Part shown: positions 35,569 to 45,392 of the stretch, in pieces
How the letters are laid out: each line of letters opens with the position of its first letter
Numbering within the stretch: the stretch's first letter is position 1
NCBI RefSeq assembly: GCF_028736035.1
Contig: NZ_CP117866.1
Span: 1,736,001-1,800,000, forward strand
From: Streptomyces sp. T12
GTDB lineage: Bacteria > Actinomycetota > Actinomycetes > Streptomycetales > Streptomycetaceae
Direction: 5' to 3'
DNA length: 64,000 nucleotides
Translations under genes and position numbers: made by a program
Notes under the pieces: generated by a model
The model's database searches: none
What the model saw: only the letters and a program-made list of their open reading frames with translations
What the model was told of the DNA's origin: nothing

Positions 35569-37755
35569 ATGACGGAGACCCAGGAGCACCGGCGGACGCC
35601 GTCGGGACAGCGGGGCATCGCGCATCTGGTCTGCGGGCGACGCGCCAAGTGGGTGGTGCTCGTCCTGTGGCTGGCGGTGCTGTTCCTGACGGCGCCGTTC
35701 GCCCAGAAGCTGACCGACGCGCAGGACAACGACGCGGCCTCCTGGCTGCCGGGATCGGCGGAATCCACTCAAGTCCTGGAGATCTCCGAGAACTTCAGGC
35801 CGGAGCAGATCCCCGCGGTCGTCGTCTACGCCCGTGACGGCGGCCTGACGGCACAGGACCGGGCGGCGATCACCGCGGACGTGGCCGAGCTGAAGCAGCT
35901 CACCGACCACGGCATACGGGGCGCCGAGACCCGGGGGCCGGTCTTCGACCGCGAGGTGGACCCGCGCGCGGCCCAGGTCCAGGTCCCGATCACCATGGAC
36001 GAGCAGGGCTGGGAGCGCATCGCGCCCGCCGTCGACTCCATCCGGGACGTCGTCGGCGAGGGCGGCGGCGCGCTGACCGTGCACATCACGGGTCCGGGCG
36101 GCACGTCCGCGGACTTCGCGGAGGCCTTCGAGGGCATCGACTCCACGCTGCTGGTGTCGGCGATGGCTGTCGTCATCGTCATGCTCCTGATCACCTACCG
36201 CAGCCCGACCCTGCTCCTGGTCCCCCTCATCGCCGTGATCGTCGCCCTGTTCACCGCACAGGCCCTCATCTATCTCCTGGCGGAACACGGGGGCCTGACG
36301 GTCAACGGCCAGAGCGCCGGCATCCTCACGGTGCTGGTCTTCGGGGCAGGCACGGACTACGCCCTCCTGCTCGTCGCCCGCTACCGGGAGGAACTGCGCC
36401 GCCACGAGGACCGCCACGAGGCGATGGCCCTGGCCCTGCACCGCGCGGGCCCGGCGGTGATCGCCTCCGGCGCGACCGTCGTCCTGAGCATGCTGGTGCT
36501 GCTGACAGCCGAGATGAACTCGACGAGAGGCCTTGGCCCGGTGGCCGCGATCGGCGTAGCGGTGGGCCTCCTGGCCATGCTGACCCTGTTCCCCGCCCTC
36601 CTCGTCATCTGCGGCCGCTGGATCTTCTGGCCGGTGATCCCGCACCTGGGTACGGAGAACCCGGACGAGCGAGGCGTCTGGGCCCGCATGGGCCGACGTA
36701 TCGCCCACCGCCCGCGCATGGTCTGGGCCGTCACGGCCATCGCCCTGGCGATCTGCTCCCTCGGCCTGATCCAACTGCGCGCCGAGGGGCTGAGCAATGC
36801 CGACGCGTTCACCGAGAAACCCGACTCGATCACCGGCCAGGAGGTCTCCGAGCAGTACTTCCCGGCCGGCAGCGGCGACCCCCTGGTCATCGTCAGCAAC
36901 CAGGCACAGGCCGTGCAGGTGGGCCGCGCGGTGGCCGGGACACGGGGCGTCGTCCCCGACTCGCTGGGCCTCCCCCCGGGCACGAAACCGTCGTACGACG
37001 GCAAGGTGCTCTTCGAGGCGACCATGACGGACCCCGCCGACAGCGAGGCCGCGAAACAGACCGTCGAACGGGTCCGCGACGCCGTCCACGCGGTGCCGGA
37101 CGCGGACGCTCAGGTGGGCGGCGGCACGGCAGCCCTGCTGGACATGGACAAAGCAACGACCCACGACAACATACTGATCATCCCGCTGGTCCTGGTCGTG
37201 GTCCTGCTGATCCTCTGCGCCCTGCTCCGCGCACTGATCGCCCCACTCCTGCTGATCGGCACGGTCATCCTGTCGTTCGCCGCCGCGCTGGGCATCAGCG
37301 CCCTGGCCTTCCGCCACCTCTTCGACTACGCGGGCGAGTCGACCGACTTCCCGCTGTTCGTCTTCGTCTTCCTGGTGGCGCTGGGCATCGACTACAACAT
37401 CTTCCTCACGACCCGCATCCGCGAGGAGGCGACCCACCAGGGCACCCGCCCCGGCGTCGTCACCGGCCTCGCCGCCACCGGCGCCGTCATCACCTCGGCC
37501 GGCCTGGTCCTCGCCGGCACCTTCGCCGCCCTGGGCACCCTCCCCATGGTCGCCTTCGCCGAAATCGGCTTCGCGGTGGCGCTGGGCGTCCTCCTGGACA
37601 CCTTCATCGTGCGCTCGGTCCTGGTGACGTCCCTGTTCCTGGACGTGGGCCCGAAGGTGTGGTGGCCGCATCGGCTGGCGCGGGAGGACGGGGGGACGGC
37701 GGCAGTTCCGAAGGCGGAGGAGGGGACGGCACCATCCAGCCCGTCCGGCGTTTGA
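35569..37755 (+). CDS. MMPL-family (RND) membrane transporter
   Basis: A 728-residue exporter with the duplicated MMPL architecture: one N-terminal helix, a first periplasmic domain, helices 2-6 with the VFGAGTDYALLLVARYREEL motif, a second periplasmic domain, and helices 8-12 with ALGIDYNIFLTTRIREEA. The paired GTDY/GIDY sequences carry the aspartate-tyrosine pairs of the proton relay in MmpL proteins. Relatives export lipids, pigments or drugs. I start at the ATG at 35569, which leads into RRAKWVVLVLWLAVLFLTAPF; the 40 residues of open frame upstream show no similarity. Substrate is unknown. Repeats and hairpins follow the gene. Confidence 0.88.
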   Translation: MTETQEHRRTPSGQRGIAHLVCGRRAKWVVLVLWLAVLFLTAPFAQKLTDAQDNDAASWLPGSAESTQVLEISENFRPEQIPAVVVYARDGGLTAQDRAAITADVAELKQLTDHGIRGAETRGPVFDREVDPRAAQVQVPITMDEQGWERIAPAVDSIRDVVGEGGGALTVHITGPGGTSADFAEAFEGIDSTLLVSAMAVVIVMLLITYRSPTLLLVPLIAVIVALFTAQALIYLLAEHGGLTVNGQSAGILTVLVFGAGTDYALLLVARYREELRRHEDRHEAMALALHRAGPAVIASGATVVLSMLVLLTAEMNSTRGLGPVAAIGVAVGLLAMLTLFPALLVICGRWIFWPVIPHLGTENPDERGVWARMGRRIAHRPRMVWAVTAIALAICSLGLIQLRAEGLSNADAFTEKPDSITGQEVSEQYFPAGSGDPLVIVSNQAQAVQVGRAVAGTRGVVPDSLGLPPGTKPSYDGKVLFEATMTDPADSEAAKQTVERVRDAVHAVPDADAQVGGGTAALLDMDKATTHDNILIIPLVLVVVLLILCALLRALIAPLLLIGTVILSFAAALGISALAFRHLFDYAGESTDFPLFVFVFLVALGIDYNIFLTTRIREEATHQGTRPGVVTGLAATGAVITSAGLVLAGTFAALGTLPMVAFAEIGFAVALGVLLDTFIVRSVLVTSLFLDVGPKVWWPHRLAREDGGTAAVPKAEEGTAPSSPSGV

Positions 37756-37768
37756 GGACGAGGCCCCT

Positions 37769-37871
37769 CAAGGGCCGAAGCGGGTCTGGGGCTCAAAGGC
37801 CGAAGCGGGGTCTGGGGCTCAAGGTCCGAAGCGGGGTCTGGGGCTCAAGGTCCGAAGCGGGGTCTGGGGCG
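37769..37871 (+). repeat. Four tandem 25/26-bp repeats
   Basis: The unit CAAGGTCCGAAGCGGGGTCTG plus GGGCT repeats at 37769, 37794, 37820 and 37846, with one or two mismatches between units and the first unit one base shorter. It begins 14 bp past the MMPL stop and runs into a hairpin cluster. Confidence 0.85.
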
Positions 37872-37931
37872 GCAGCCCCCAGCGGGGTCCAGGGGCAGAA
37901 CCCCTGGCGGGGTCGAAGGGGCAGCGCCCCT
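37864..37931. terminator. Cluster of three hairpins between convergent genes
   Basis: Three successive GGGGTC-linked stems: CTGGGG/CCCCAG (37864-37882), CCAGGGG/CCCCTGG (37889-37907, perfect 7 bp) and AGGGG/CCCCT (37917-37931). They are placed to end both the MMPL and rsmB transcripts. Confidence 0.65.
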
Positions 37932-37968
37932 GGGGATGGGACGGGTAGGGGCGGCGGGGGCGAAACCC

Positions 37969-39396
37969 TCAGCCCACCGGGCCCACCTTCCGAATCAGCG
38001 CCAAGTACATCGCATCCGTCCCATGCAGATGAGGCCACAACTGCACATCAGGCCCCTCCCCCAACTCCGGCACCCCGGCGAACAAGGCCCGAGCATCGAT
38101 CAGCTCACCATCAGCCCGCTGCTTCAACACGTCATCGACAACCGCCCGCGTCTCGGCAAGATGCGGCGAACACGTGGCGTACCCGACAACTCCACCGACC
38201 CGCACGGAATCAAGAGCGGTCTGCAACAACCCCCGCTGCAGAGGCGCAAACCCCTCCAGGTCCTCCGGCCGCCGCCGCCACCGCGCCTCCGGCCGCCGCC
38301 GCAACGCCCCCAGCCCGGTGCACGGAACATCCATCAGCACCCGGTCAAAACTCCCGTCCCGCCACGCAGGCCGCGTCCCATCCGCAGCGATGACCTGGTA
38401 CGGCCCCGGGTTGCCCTCCAGCGCCTTGGCCACGAGCCCCGCCCGATGCGGCTGCTTCTCGGAGGCGAGCAGCATGGCCCCCCGCTCGGCGGCCAACGCC
38501 CCGAGCAGCGCTGCCTTGCCGCCGGGCCCGGCACACCCGTCGAGCCACCGCTCATCGGGCCCGTCGAGGGGAGCGTTGGCAAGGGCCAGGGCAACCAGCT
38601 GACTCCCCTCGTCCTGCACCCCCGCCCGCCCTTCCCGTACGGCCTCGATCGCACCGGGCTCCCCGCCCTCGGCCAGCCGCACGGCATACGGCGACCAACG
38701 CCCCGGAACAGCTGCCTCCGCACCGAGCAGCTCTTCGGTCGTGGCCCGCCCGGGCCGCGCGACCAGCGTCACCTCGGGCCGCTCGTTGTCGGCCTCCAGC
38801 AACCGCTCGATTCCGGCCCGCCCGCCACCGAGCGAGTCCCACAGCGCCGAGACGACCCAGCGCGGATGCGAGTGCACGACGGAGAGATGGTCCTCGGGAT
38901 CGTCGTCGTAAGGCGGAGCGACCCGCTGGATCCACCCGTCGAGATCGTCCTGCGCGACTTTCCGCAGCACGGCGTTGACAAACTTGGCCCGCCCGTCGCC
39001 GAGAACGACACGCGCGAGTTCCACGGACGCGGACACGGCGGCATGCGGCGGAATCCGCGTCCCGAGCAGCTGATGCACACCCAGGCTGAGCACATCGAGC
39101 ACCGGCGGGTCGACCTCACGCAACGGCCGGTCCACACACGCGGAGATGACCGCGTCGTACGTCCCCTGCCGGCGCAGCGTCCCGTACACGAGCTCGGTGG
39201 CGAGCGCGGCGTCCCGACCGTCGAAGTCGCCCTTCTCCCGCGCCTTGCGCAGCAACGGCGGCAGCACGAGGTTGGCATACGCGTCCCGCTCGTCCACGGC
39301 ACGCAGCGCCTCGAAGGCGAGTACGCGGACGGGGTCCTTCTTGGGCCGTCGGTAGGGCTTGCCGGGTTTGCTGGGCCGACGGGAGGTGTCGCTCAC
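37969..39396 (-). CDS. rsmB: 16S rRNA (cytosine-5) methyltransferase, RsmB/Fmu/NOL1-NOP2-Sun family
   Basis: A 475-residue two-domain enzyme: an N-terminal NusB-like RNA-binding domain (about residues 20-160) and a C-terminal SAM-dependent methyltransferase. Motif I is WLDGCAGPGGKAALL, motif IV holds LMDVPCTGLGALRRRPEARW with the PC cysteine, and the catalytic cysteine lies in YATCSPHLAET. It should methylate C967-equivalent cytosine of 16S rRNA using SAM. Arg/Lys-rich residues at the N-terminus (RRPSKPGKPYRRPKK) fit RNA contact. It lies downstream of fmt on the same strand with about 140 bp between them; the fmt-rsmB order is conserved widely. Confidence 0.94.
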   Translation of the reverse strand: MSDTSRRPSKPGKPYRRPKKDPVRVLAFEALRAVDERDAYANLVLPPLLRKAREKGDFDGRDAALATELVYGTLRRQGTYDAVISACVDRPLREVDPPVLDVLSLGVHQLLGTRIPPHAAVSASVELARVVLGDGRAKFVNAVLRKVAQDDLDGWIQRVAPPYDDDPEDHLSVVHSHPRWVVSALWDSLGGGRAGIERLLEADNERPEVTLVARPGRATTEELLGAEAAVPGRWSPYAVRLAEGGEPGAIEAVREGRAGVQDEGSQLVALALANAPLDGPDERWLDGCAGPGGKAALLGALAAERGAMLLASEKQPHRAGLVAKALEGNPGPYQVIAADGTRPAWRDGSFDRVLMDVPCTGLGALRRRPEARWRRRPEDLEGFAPLQRGLLQTALDSVRVGGVVGYATCSPHLAETRAVVDDVLKQRADGELIDARALFAGVPELGEGPDVQLWPHLHGTDAMYLALIRKVGPVG

Positions 39397-39494
39397 GAAA
39401 AAGGTGCTCCGGATTGCTGGATGAGATGTACGACCAGCCTACGTCGCACCATCGGCCCGGCGTACGGCTGGTTACGCCCCGAGGCCATCCCGTC

Positions 39495-39548
39495 GGTCAG
39501 GCCCCGAGGTCAGGCCCCGAGGGCATGCCCCGATGGTCAGGCCCCGAG
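39495..39548 (-). repeat. Direct repeats containing the fmt stop codon
   Basis: GGTCAGGCCCCGAG occurs at 39495, 39508 (one base overlap) and 39535, with a degenerate copy between. On the minus strand each unit reads CTCGGGGCC-TGA, duplicating the last codons and stop of fmt (stop at 39537-39539). Confidence 0.75.
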
Positions 39549-40469
39549 GCTCTCCCCGTCCCCGATCCGCACGCCCCGCGCCCAGTCCGCCGCCCGCATC
39601 GGCTTCTTGCCCTGAGCCTGCACCCACAGCAACTCGACGGCGTACGACCCGGTCCCGACGTACACGTTGTTCTTCCCGACGGAGAGCGCACCGGGGGCGA
39701 GATCGTCCCGCCCGGGCACCGGCTGCACCTGGATGAGCTTGAGCCGCTCGCCACGGAAGACGGTCCAGGCCCCCGGGGCGGGGGTGCACCCGCGCACGAC
39801 ACGGTCGACGCGCAGGGAGGGAGCGCTCCAGTCGATGTGGGCGTCCTCGACATTGACCTTGGGTGCGAGAGTGACCCCCTCGGACGGCTGCGGTACGGCC
39901 TTCAGCGTGCCGTCCTCGATCCCGTCCATGGTCGCGGCGAGCAGACCGGCGCCCGCGAAGGCGAGGCGGGTCAGCAGATCGCCGCTGGTGTCGGTGGCCC
40001 GGACCTCCTCGGTAACGGTGCCGTAGACGGGTCCGGAGTCGAGCCCTTCCTCGATGAGGAAGGTCGAGGCCCCGGTGATCTCGTCGCCCGCCATGATGGC
40101 GTGCTGCACGGGCGCGGCCCCACGCCAGGCGGGCAGCAGCGAGAAGTGCAGGTTGACCCAGCCGTGGGCCGGGATGTCGAGGGCGACGCGCGGCAGCAGG
40201 GCGCCGTAGGCGACGACCGGACAGCAGTCGGGCGCGATCTCCCTGAGCCGCTCCAGGAACTCGGGGTCGCGCGGCTTGGCGGGCTTGAGCACCTCGATCC
40301 CGGCCTCCACGGCCCGCTCGGCCACCGGACTCGCCACCAGCCTGCGCCCGCGTCCGGCCGGCGCGTCGGGCCGCGTGACGACGGCGGCCACCTCGTGCCG
40401 CCCGGAGGCGATCAGAGCGTCCAGAGCGGGTACGGCGACCTCGGGGGTACCGGCGAAGACAAGCTTCAT
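39537..40469 (-). CDS. fmt: Methionyl-tRNA formyltransferase
   Basis: Transfers a formyl group from 10-formyltetrahydrofolate to methionyl-initiator tRNA. The 310-residue protein begins [20 protein letters not shown]. It contains the folate-site region [39 protein letters not shown], with the SLLPxxRGxxP signature, and a C-terminal tRNA-binding beta-barrel ([20 protein letters not shown]). I start at the ATG at 40469, where family homology begins. It is upstream of rsmB. Its 3' end has been duplicated in a short repeat array just beyond the stop. Confidence 0.96.
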   Translation of the reverse strand: MKLVFAGTPEVAVPALDALIASGRHEVAAVVTRPDAPAGRGRRLVASPVAERAVEAGIEVLKPAKPRDPEFLERLREIAPDCCPVVAYGALLPRVALDIPAHGWVNLHFSLLPAWRGAAPVQHAIMAGDEITGASTFLIEEGLDSGPVYGTVTEEVRATDTSGDLLTRLAFAGAGLLAATMDGIEDGTLKAVPQPSEGVTLAPKVNVEDAHIDWSAPSLRVDRVVRGCTPAPGAWTVFRGERLKLIQVQPVPGRDDLAPGALSVGKNNVYVGTGSYAVELLWVQAQGKKPMRAADWARGVRIGDGESLGA

Positions 40470-40718
40470 GGGTGGGTACGGGCCTCTCGGGCGGGGTTGG
40501 TTGGGGCAACGCACAAGTCTATGGGGGCGGGGCGCAGGGGCTCACGTCGGCAGCACCAGGAACGAATGCGCCCCCTACGAGCCCCTCGGGAGAGTCCAGC
40601 AGCTTGGCCAACTGGAAACGTGTGGTGCGAGGTCAGGCATGCATCCGAGTCCGACGGCCGAGGCGCACCACCCCCGCCCGGGGGCGTAGGCATATGCCCA
40701 CACGCCCCCACTGCGTGA

Positions 40719-41366
<648 letters not shown>

Positions 41367-41509
41367 CGCCTCCTCACTCTGCCCTCCCGACTCTGCCCTC
41401 CTGGAACGCACCGGGAGGGCAGCGGCATGCCGGGACGACGGAAGCCGACCTCAGGGGCAGGAGGACCGCAAGCCAGGACAACCGCGAGCCAGCAGGCAGC
41501 AGGCAGCAG

Positions 41510-41558
41510 CCACCAGCCACCAGCCACCAGCCACCAGCCACCAGCCACCAGCCACCAG
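41510..41558 (+). repeat. Seven tandem CCACCAG heptamers
   Basis: Seven exact copies of CCACCAG run without interruption from 41510 to 41558, preceded by CAGGCAG variants. The array ends 5 bp before the priA stop codon, so it lies in the 3' untranslated region of priA. As a perfect short tandem repeat it is a likely variable-number locus. Confidence 0.92.
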
Positions 41559-41563
41559 CAGGA

Positions 41564-43723
41564 TCACCCGATATCAGGCGGATCAATCCGAACCCGCACC
41601 GCGGGCACGTCCCCACCTCCCCGCGCCATCCGCGCCGCCTGCGCGGCCTTCAACGCGGACGCCAACGCGGCCCCGCTCCCAGGCGGGACCCGGATCAACG
41701 CCCGGTCCCAGTGCTCCCCGGGCGGCGGCGCCCCCGCACGCCGCGGCGAGGCCACCGCCGTGACGGGCAGCGGCACGGGCCCCAACACCTCGGCCTCCGG
41801 CGGCAGTTCGGCCGTACCGAGGAACTCGGCGACCGTCTCGCCCGGCCCGGCCACGGCAGCCATCCGGGACACCGGCGGAAACCCCAGCTCGGTCCGCTCG
41901 GCAAGCTCCCGCACCGCGTGCCCGACGGGATCCCACCGCACCAGCGCCTGCACAGGCCGCAGCGTGGGCTCGGCGACGACGACCACCGTCCCCCCGGCAC
42001 TCTGCGGCCGTACCAGCGAGGCAGCCGCGATCCAGCGACGCAGCGCGTCCTCCCCCGCCCGCAGATCGGGCCGCCCGAGCATGGCCCAGCCGTCCAGCAG
42101 CAGGGCCGCCGCATACCCGCCCTCGGCGACCGGCTCGGCCCCCGGTGTGCTCACGACCAGCGAGGGCGTGTCCGGCACGGTGTCCAGCACATGGTCACGC
42201 CCGGAGGTCCGCACCGGAACGGCGGGAAAGGCCCGCCCCAGCTCCTCGGCGGTCCGCCGCGCCCCCACCACCTGAGCCCGCAACCGGAACCCCCCGCACT
42301 CAGGACAGTGCCAGCCCCCCTCCTCCGCACGCCCGCACCACCCACACCGCAGATCGGCCCCCGAGCCCCGCGCCTCCAGCGGCCCGGAACAGTGCCGGCA
42401 CCGAGCCGGCGCCCGGCAGTTGGCACAGGCCATCCGCGGCACGTACCCGCGCCGAGGCACCTGGACCAGGACCGGACCCTGCCGCAGTCCCTCCCTCACC
42501 ACCTGCCAGGCGAGGGTCGGCAGCCGAGCGGCCCGAGCGGCCTCGTCCCGCGCCAGATCTGCGTCCCCCACGGTCCGTACGAGCGGAGCCGCGCCCCGCA
42601 CCCGCTCCCGCCCGGCGACGAGCGGCCGGGCCCAGCCGCTCTCCACAAGCTGGGCGGCCTCGACGGTGCAGCTCCAACTCCCCAGCAGAAAGCCACACTT
42701 GTCCTGCGCGGCCCGAAGCAGCAGCACTTCACGCGCATGAGGCTGCGGGGCATGCTGCTCGCTATGGCTGTCGTCACCGTCGTCCCACAGCGCGACCAGC
42801 CCGAGGTCCTGCACCGGAGCGAACATGGCGGCCCGAGTCCCCACGACCGCCCGCACGGCCCCCCGCCGCACCGCGAGCCACTCCCGGTACCGCTTCTCGG
42901 GCCCGGCATCGGCGGTCAGCACCGCATGCCGCCCCGCCCCCAGCAGCGCGGTCAGGGCGGCATCGACCCGCGCGACGGCCCGACCGTCCGGCAGGACGAC
43001 CAGCGCTCCGCGCCCGGAAGCCAGCGTCGCGACGACGGCCCGGGCCAGCTCCTCACTCCACTCGGGCCCGGGCAGCGCATTCCACACGGCCCGCGGCGCA
43101 CCCCCGGAGGCCAGCGCCTCCAAAAAGACGGCCCCCCGCTCATACCGCCCCCAGGACCCCACCTCGGGCCTAGCGGGAGCCGGAAGCGGCTCCGGCGAAG
43201 GCCGCTGCTCGGCCCGCGCACTGCGCGGCGGCACGGCCAGCTGCAACACATCGGCCAGCCCTCCGGCATACCGATCGGCAACCGCCCGCGCGAGCCCCAG
43301 CAACTCCTCGCTCAGCACCCGCTCGGGCGAAACGACCTGCGCGAGCGCCGCAAGGGGCCCGGAGTAGTCGGACTCGGCAACCCGCTCGACCAGGAACCCG
43401 TCAATGAGCCCCCCGCCCTCGCGCCGCCCCTCCCGCACCCGATGCCGCCCGGCCCCGAACCGCACCCGCACCCGCACCCCGGGCTGCGCTTCGGCATCGA
43501 GCTCCTCCGGCACGGCATAGTCGAAGTACCGATCAAGGTGCAGCACACCCTTGTCGACCAGCACCCGCGCCACGGGCAACTCCTTGGCCAGCGCGGCCCC
43601 CCGCCACGTCCGCGGCTTGGCCTTGGGCACCCTGGCCTTGCGCACACTCTCCCGAATGAGCGCAAGCTGCTCGGGCGGCGCCCCCTCGGCCCCACCACCC
43701 GTCTGCCCGTTCTCGCTGCTCAC
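41564..43723 (-). CDS. priA: Replication restart protein PriA (actinobacterial, helicase motifs degenerate)
   Basis: A 719-residue primosomal protein N' homologue. The N-terminal DNA-binding domain is clear (VARVLVDKGVLHLDRYFDYAVPEELDAEAQPGVRVRVRFG). The zinc-binding region keeps its cysteine pairs (CANCRAPARCRHCSG, CGWCGRAEEGGWHCPECGG). However, where PriA normally has the Walker A GVTGSGKT there is NALPGPEWSEELA, and the DEEH box reads WDDGDDSH. ATP-driven helicase activity is therefore unlikely, as noted for other actinobacterial PriA proteins. I start at the GTG at 43723 (MSSENGQTGG); a TTG at 43753 is possible. It is followed by a heptamer repeat and converges on the small HTH gene. Confidence 0.9.
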   Translation of the reverse strand: MSSENGQTGGGAEGAPPEQLALIRESVRKARVPKAKPRTWRGAALAKELPVARVLVDKGVLHLDRYFDYAVPEELDAEAQPGVRVRVRFGAGRHRVREGRREGGGLIDGFLVERVAESDYSGPLAALAQVVSPERVLSEELLGLARAVADRYAGGLADVLQLAVPPRSARAEQRPSPEPLPAPARPEVGSWGRYERGAVFLEALASGGAPRAVWNALPGPEWSEELARAVVATLASGRGALVVLPDGRAVARVDAALTALLGAGRHAVLTADAGPEKRYREWLAVRRGAVRAVVGTRAAMFAPVQDLGLVALWDDGDDSHSEQHAPQPHAREVLLLRAAQDKCGFLLGSWSCTVEAAQLVESGWARPLVAGRERVRGAAPLVRTVGDADLARDEAARAARLPTLAWQVVREGLRQGPVLVQVPRRGYVPRMACANCRAPARCRHCSGPLEARGSGADLRCGWCGRAEEGGWHCPECGGFRLRAQVVGARRTAEELGRAFPAVPVRTSGRDHVLDTVPDTPSLVVSTPGAEPVAEGGYAAALLLDGWAMLGRPDLRAGEDALRRWIAAASLVRPQSAGGTVVVVAEPTLRPVQALVRWDPVGHAVRELAERTELGFPPVSRMAAVAGPGETVAEFLGTAELPPEAEVLGPVPLPVTAVASPRRAGAPPPGEHWDRALIRVPPGSGAALASALKAAQAARMARGGGDVPAVRVRIDPPDIG

Positions 43724-44052
43724 GCTTGCATTCTTACCAAACACCACTGACAACCGACGCCCGACCGAGATCAGCCCGGTCCCGGATCACGTACGCGCGC
43801 ATCGCCCCGCGCCGGCGTCGCCTGACCCAAGATCACGAGCGTACGAACCCGCAAGCCCGCGCTGTCGGCCATTTCCGATCTGCGATTCGGCCCGAACCGA
43901 TCATCAAGGCTTGAGTCCGACCTCCGCCGGTATCAGAACTGGAAACGGGAAACTCCGCCGGCAGCCTTGCCCGGACCGCTCGCCCGGCGGACGCTGAATC
44001 GCGACGACGGACGGCCCAGCGCATCCGCTGCGTCGGCATGAGGGGGGATCAC

Positions 44053-45351
44053 ATGCTGGAGCAGCCACCTGTGTTCGGTGCCGAACTGCGCCGCTTGCGG
44101 ATGGCCGCCGGGCTCACACTGGCGCAGTTCGCTGCCTCGGTGCACTACAGCAAGGGGCAGATCAGCAAGATCGAGACGGGGCAGCAGCGAGCGACGCCCG
44201 AATTCGCCCGTCTGTGCGACGTGGCACTCGACACCGGCGGCACGCTCGAGGCCCTCGCCCCCACGCGTGCCCGCCGCCGTCGTACCGGACAGCTCCCCGT
44301 CCCCGACCAGGCAGGAGCCATGCGAGAGACACCGCCCGAACGGCCCGGCGACACTCCTTGGCCGCCCCCTTCCCGCCGGCAGCTCATGGCAGCCGGGGCC
44401 ATGTCCGTGTTCGGCATCGGAGCCGCGCCCCCTCACCCCGACCCCTCCGACCAGCCTCTGCTGGACGCTTACCGCACCCTCTTCGACCAGTACCGGCGCA
44501 TCGGCCAGCTGTCGTCACCGAGAGCCCTGCTGCCGACGCTGGCCGAACAGACGAGCGCGCTGCGTGCGTTGGCCGCACGCACGGGCGGCCGCAGCGGCCC
44601 TCGCCTGCTGAACCTGGCGGCACGCTTCGCGGAGTACACCGGGTGGATGGCGCAGGAGGCGGGCGACGAAGCAGCGGCCGCGCGCTGGACCAGCCATGCC
44701 GTGGACCTCGCCGGATCGGCGGGCGACCGCCAGCTGGCGTCGTACTCCCTGGTCCGTCACGCGCTGATCACCTACTACCGGGGAGAGGCCGCTGACACCG
44801 TCGACCTGGCCGAAGGGGCCCTGAGCGGCGCTCTGCCGCCCCGCATCCGCGCCCTGGCGGCACAACGCGTGGGCCAGGGACATGCCCTGGGCGGCGACCA
44901 CGACGCCTGCATGCGCCATCTCGACCGAGCCCGCGACCTCTTCGACCTGGCCGCCGCCGAGACTTCCGAGCCCGACGCCCCCGTTCTCGGCACGGCACAC
45001 CTGAGCGACCCGGTTTCCCTGGTGACGGGCTGGTGCCTGGTGGATCTCGGCCGGCCTCGGCAGGCGGCCGACATCCTCGACGTCGAATGTGCCCGCATCC
45101 CCGCGCACGCCCTGCGGAACCACGCCCGCTACGGCGCCCGGCGCGCCCTCGCACACGCCCTGTCCGGCGAGATCGATCACGCCTGTGAGCTGACCGGTCA
45201 CCTGCTGCGGAACACGGCCTGCGTGGGCTCCGAGACCGTCGCGACCGACCTGCGCCGCCTTGCCCGCGTCCTGGCCCGGCACCCGCACCGTCCCGCCTGC
45301 CAGGCCGTCGCGGCCCCGCTCACCGCTTCCCTCACCCCGCCGGAGCTCTGA
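44053..45351 (+). CDS. XRE-family regulator with TPR-like C-terminal region
   Basis: A 432-residue protein. Residues about 8-60 form a Cro/XRE helix-turn-helix (ELRRLRMAAGLTLAQFAASVHYSKGQISKIETGQQ). A Pro-rich linker follows, then about 300 residues of helical repeats resembling TPRs (for example LLNLAARFAEYTGWMAQEAGDEAAAARWTSHAVDLAGSAGDRQLASYSLVRHAL). The SRRQLMAAGAMSVFGIGAA segment near residue 110 looks Tat-like but is internal. I start at the ATG at 44053, with GAGGGGGG just upstream. It is the first gene of a four-gene block and ends 41 bp before the TIR gene. It is probably the block's regulator or sensor. The 329-bp gap before it (43724-44052) shows no element I can name. Confidence 0.85.
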   Translation: MLEQPPVFGAELRRLRMAAGLTLAQFAASVHYSKGQISKIETGQQRATPEFARLCDVALDTGGTLEALAPTRARRRRTGQLPVPDQAGAMRETPPERPGDTPWPPPSRRQLMAAGAMSVFGIGAAPPHPDPSDQPLLDAYRTLFDQYRRIGQLSSPRALLPTLAEQTSALRALAARTGGRSGPRLLNLAARFAEYTGWMAQEAGDEAAAARWTSHAVDLAGSAGDRQLASYSLVRHALITYYRGEAADTVDLAEGALSGALPPRIRALAAQRVGQGHALGGDHDACMRHLDRARDLFDLAAAETSEPDAPVLGTAHLSDPVSLVTGWCLVDLGRPRQAADILDVECARIPAHALRNHARYGARRALAHALSGEIDHACELTGHLLRNTACVGSETVATDLRRLARVLARHPHRPACQAVAAPLTASLTPPEL

Positions 45352-45392
45352 CCGGCGCACTCCCGTCCCTCAGGCAGAGAGGCCATTCCGCC

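Noticed and set aside
44370-44430. Tat-like SRRQLMAAGAMSVFG segment in the XRE regulator
   Set aside because: It is internal, after the DNA-binding domain, so it cannot be an export signal.
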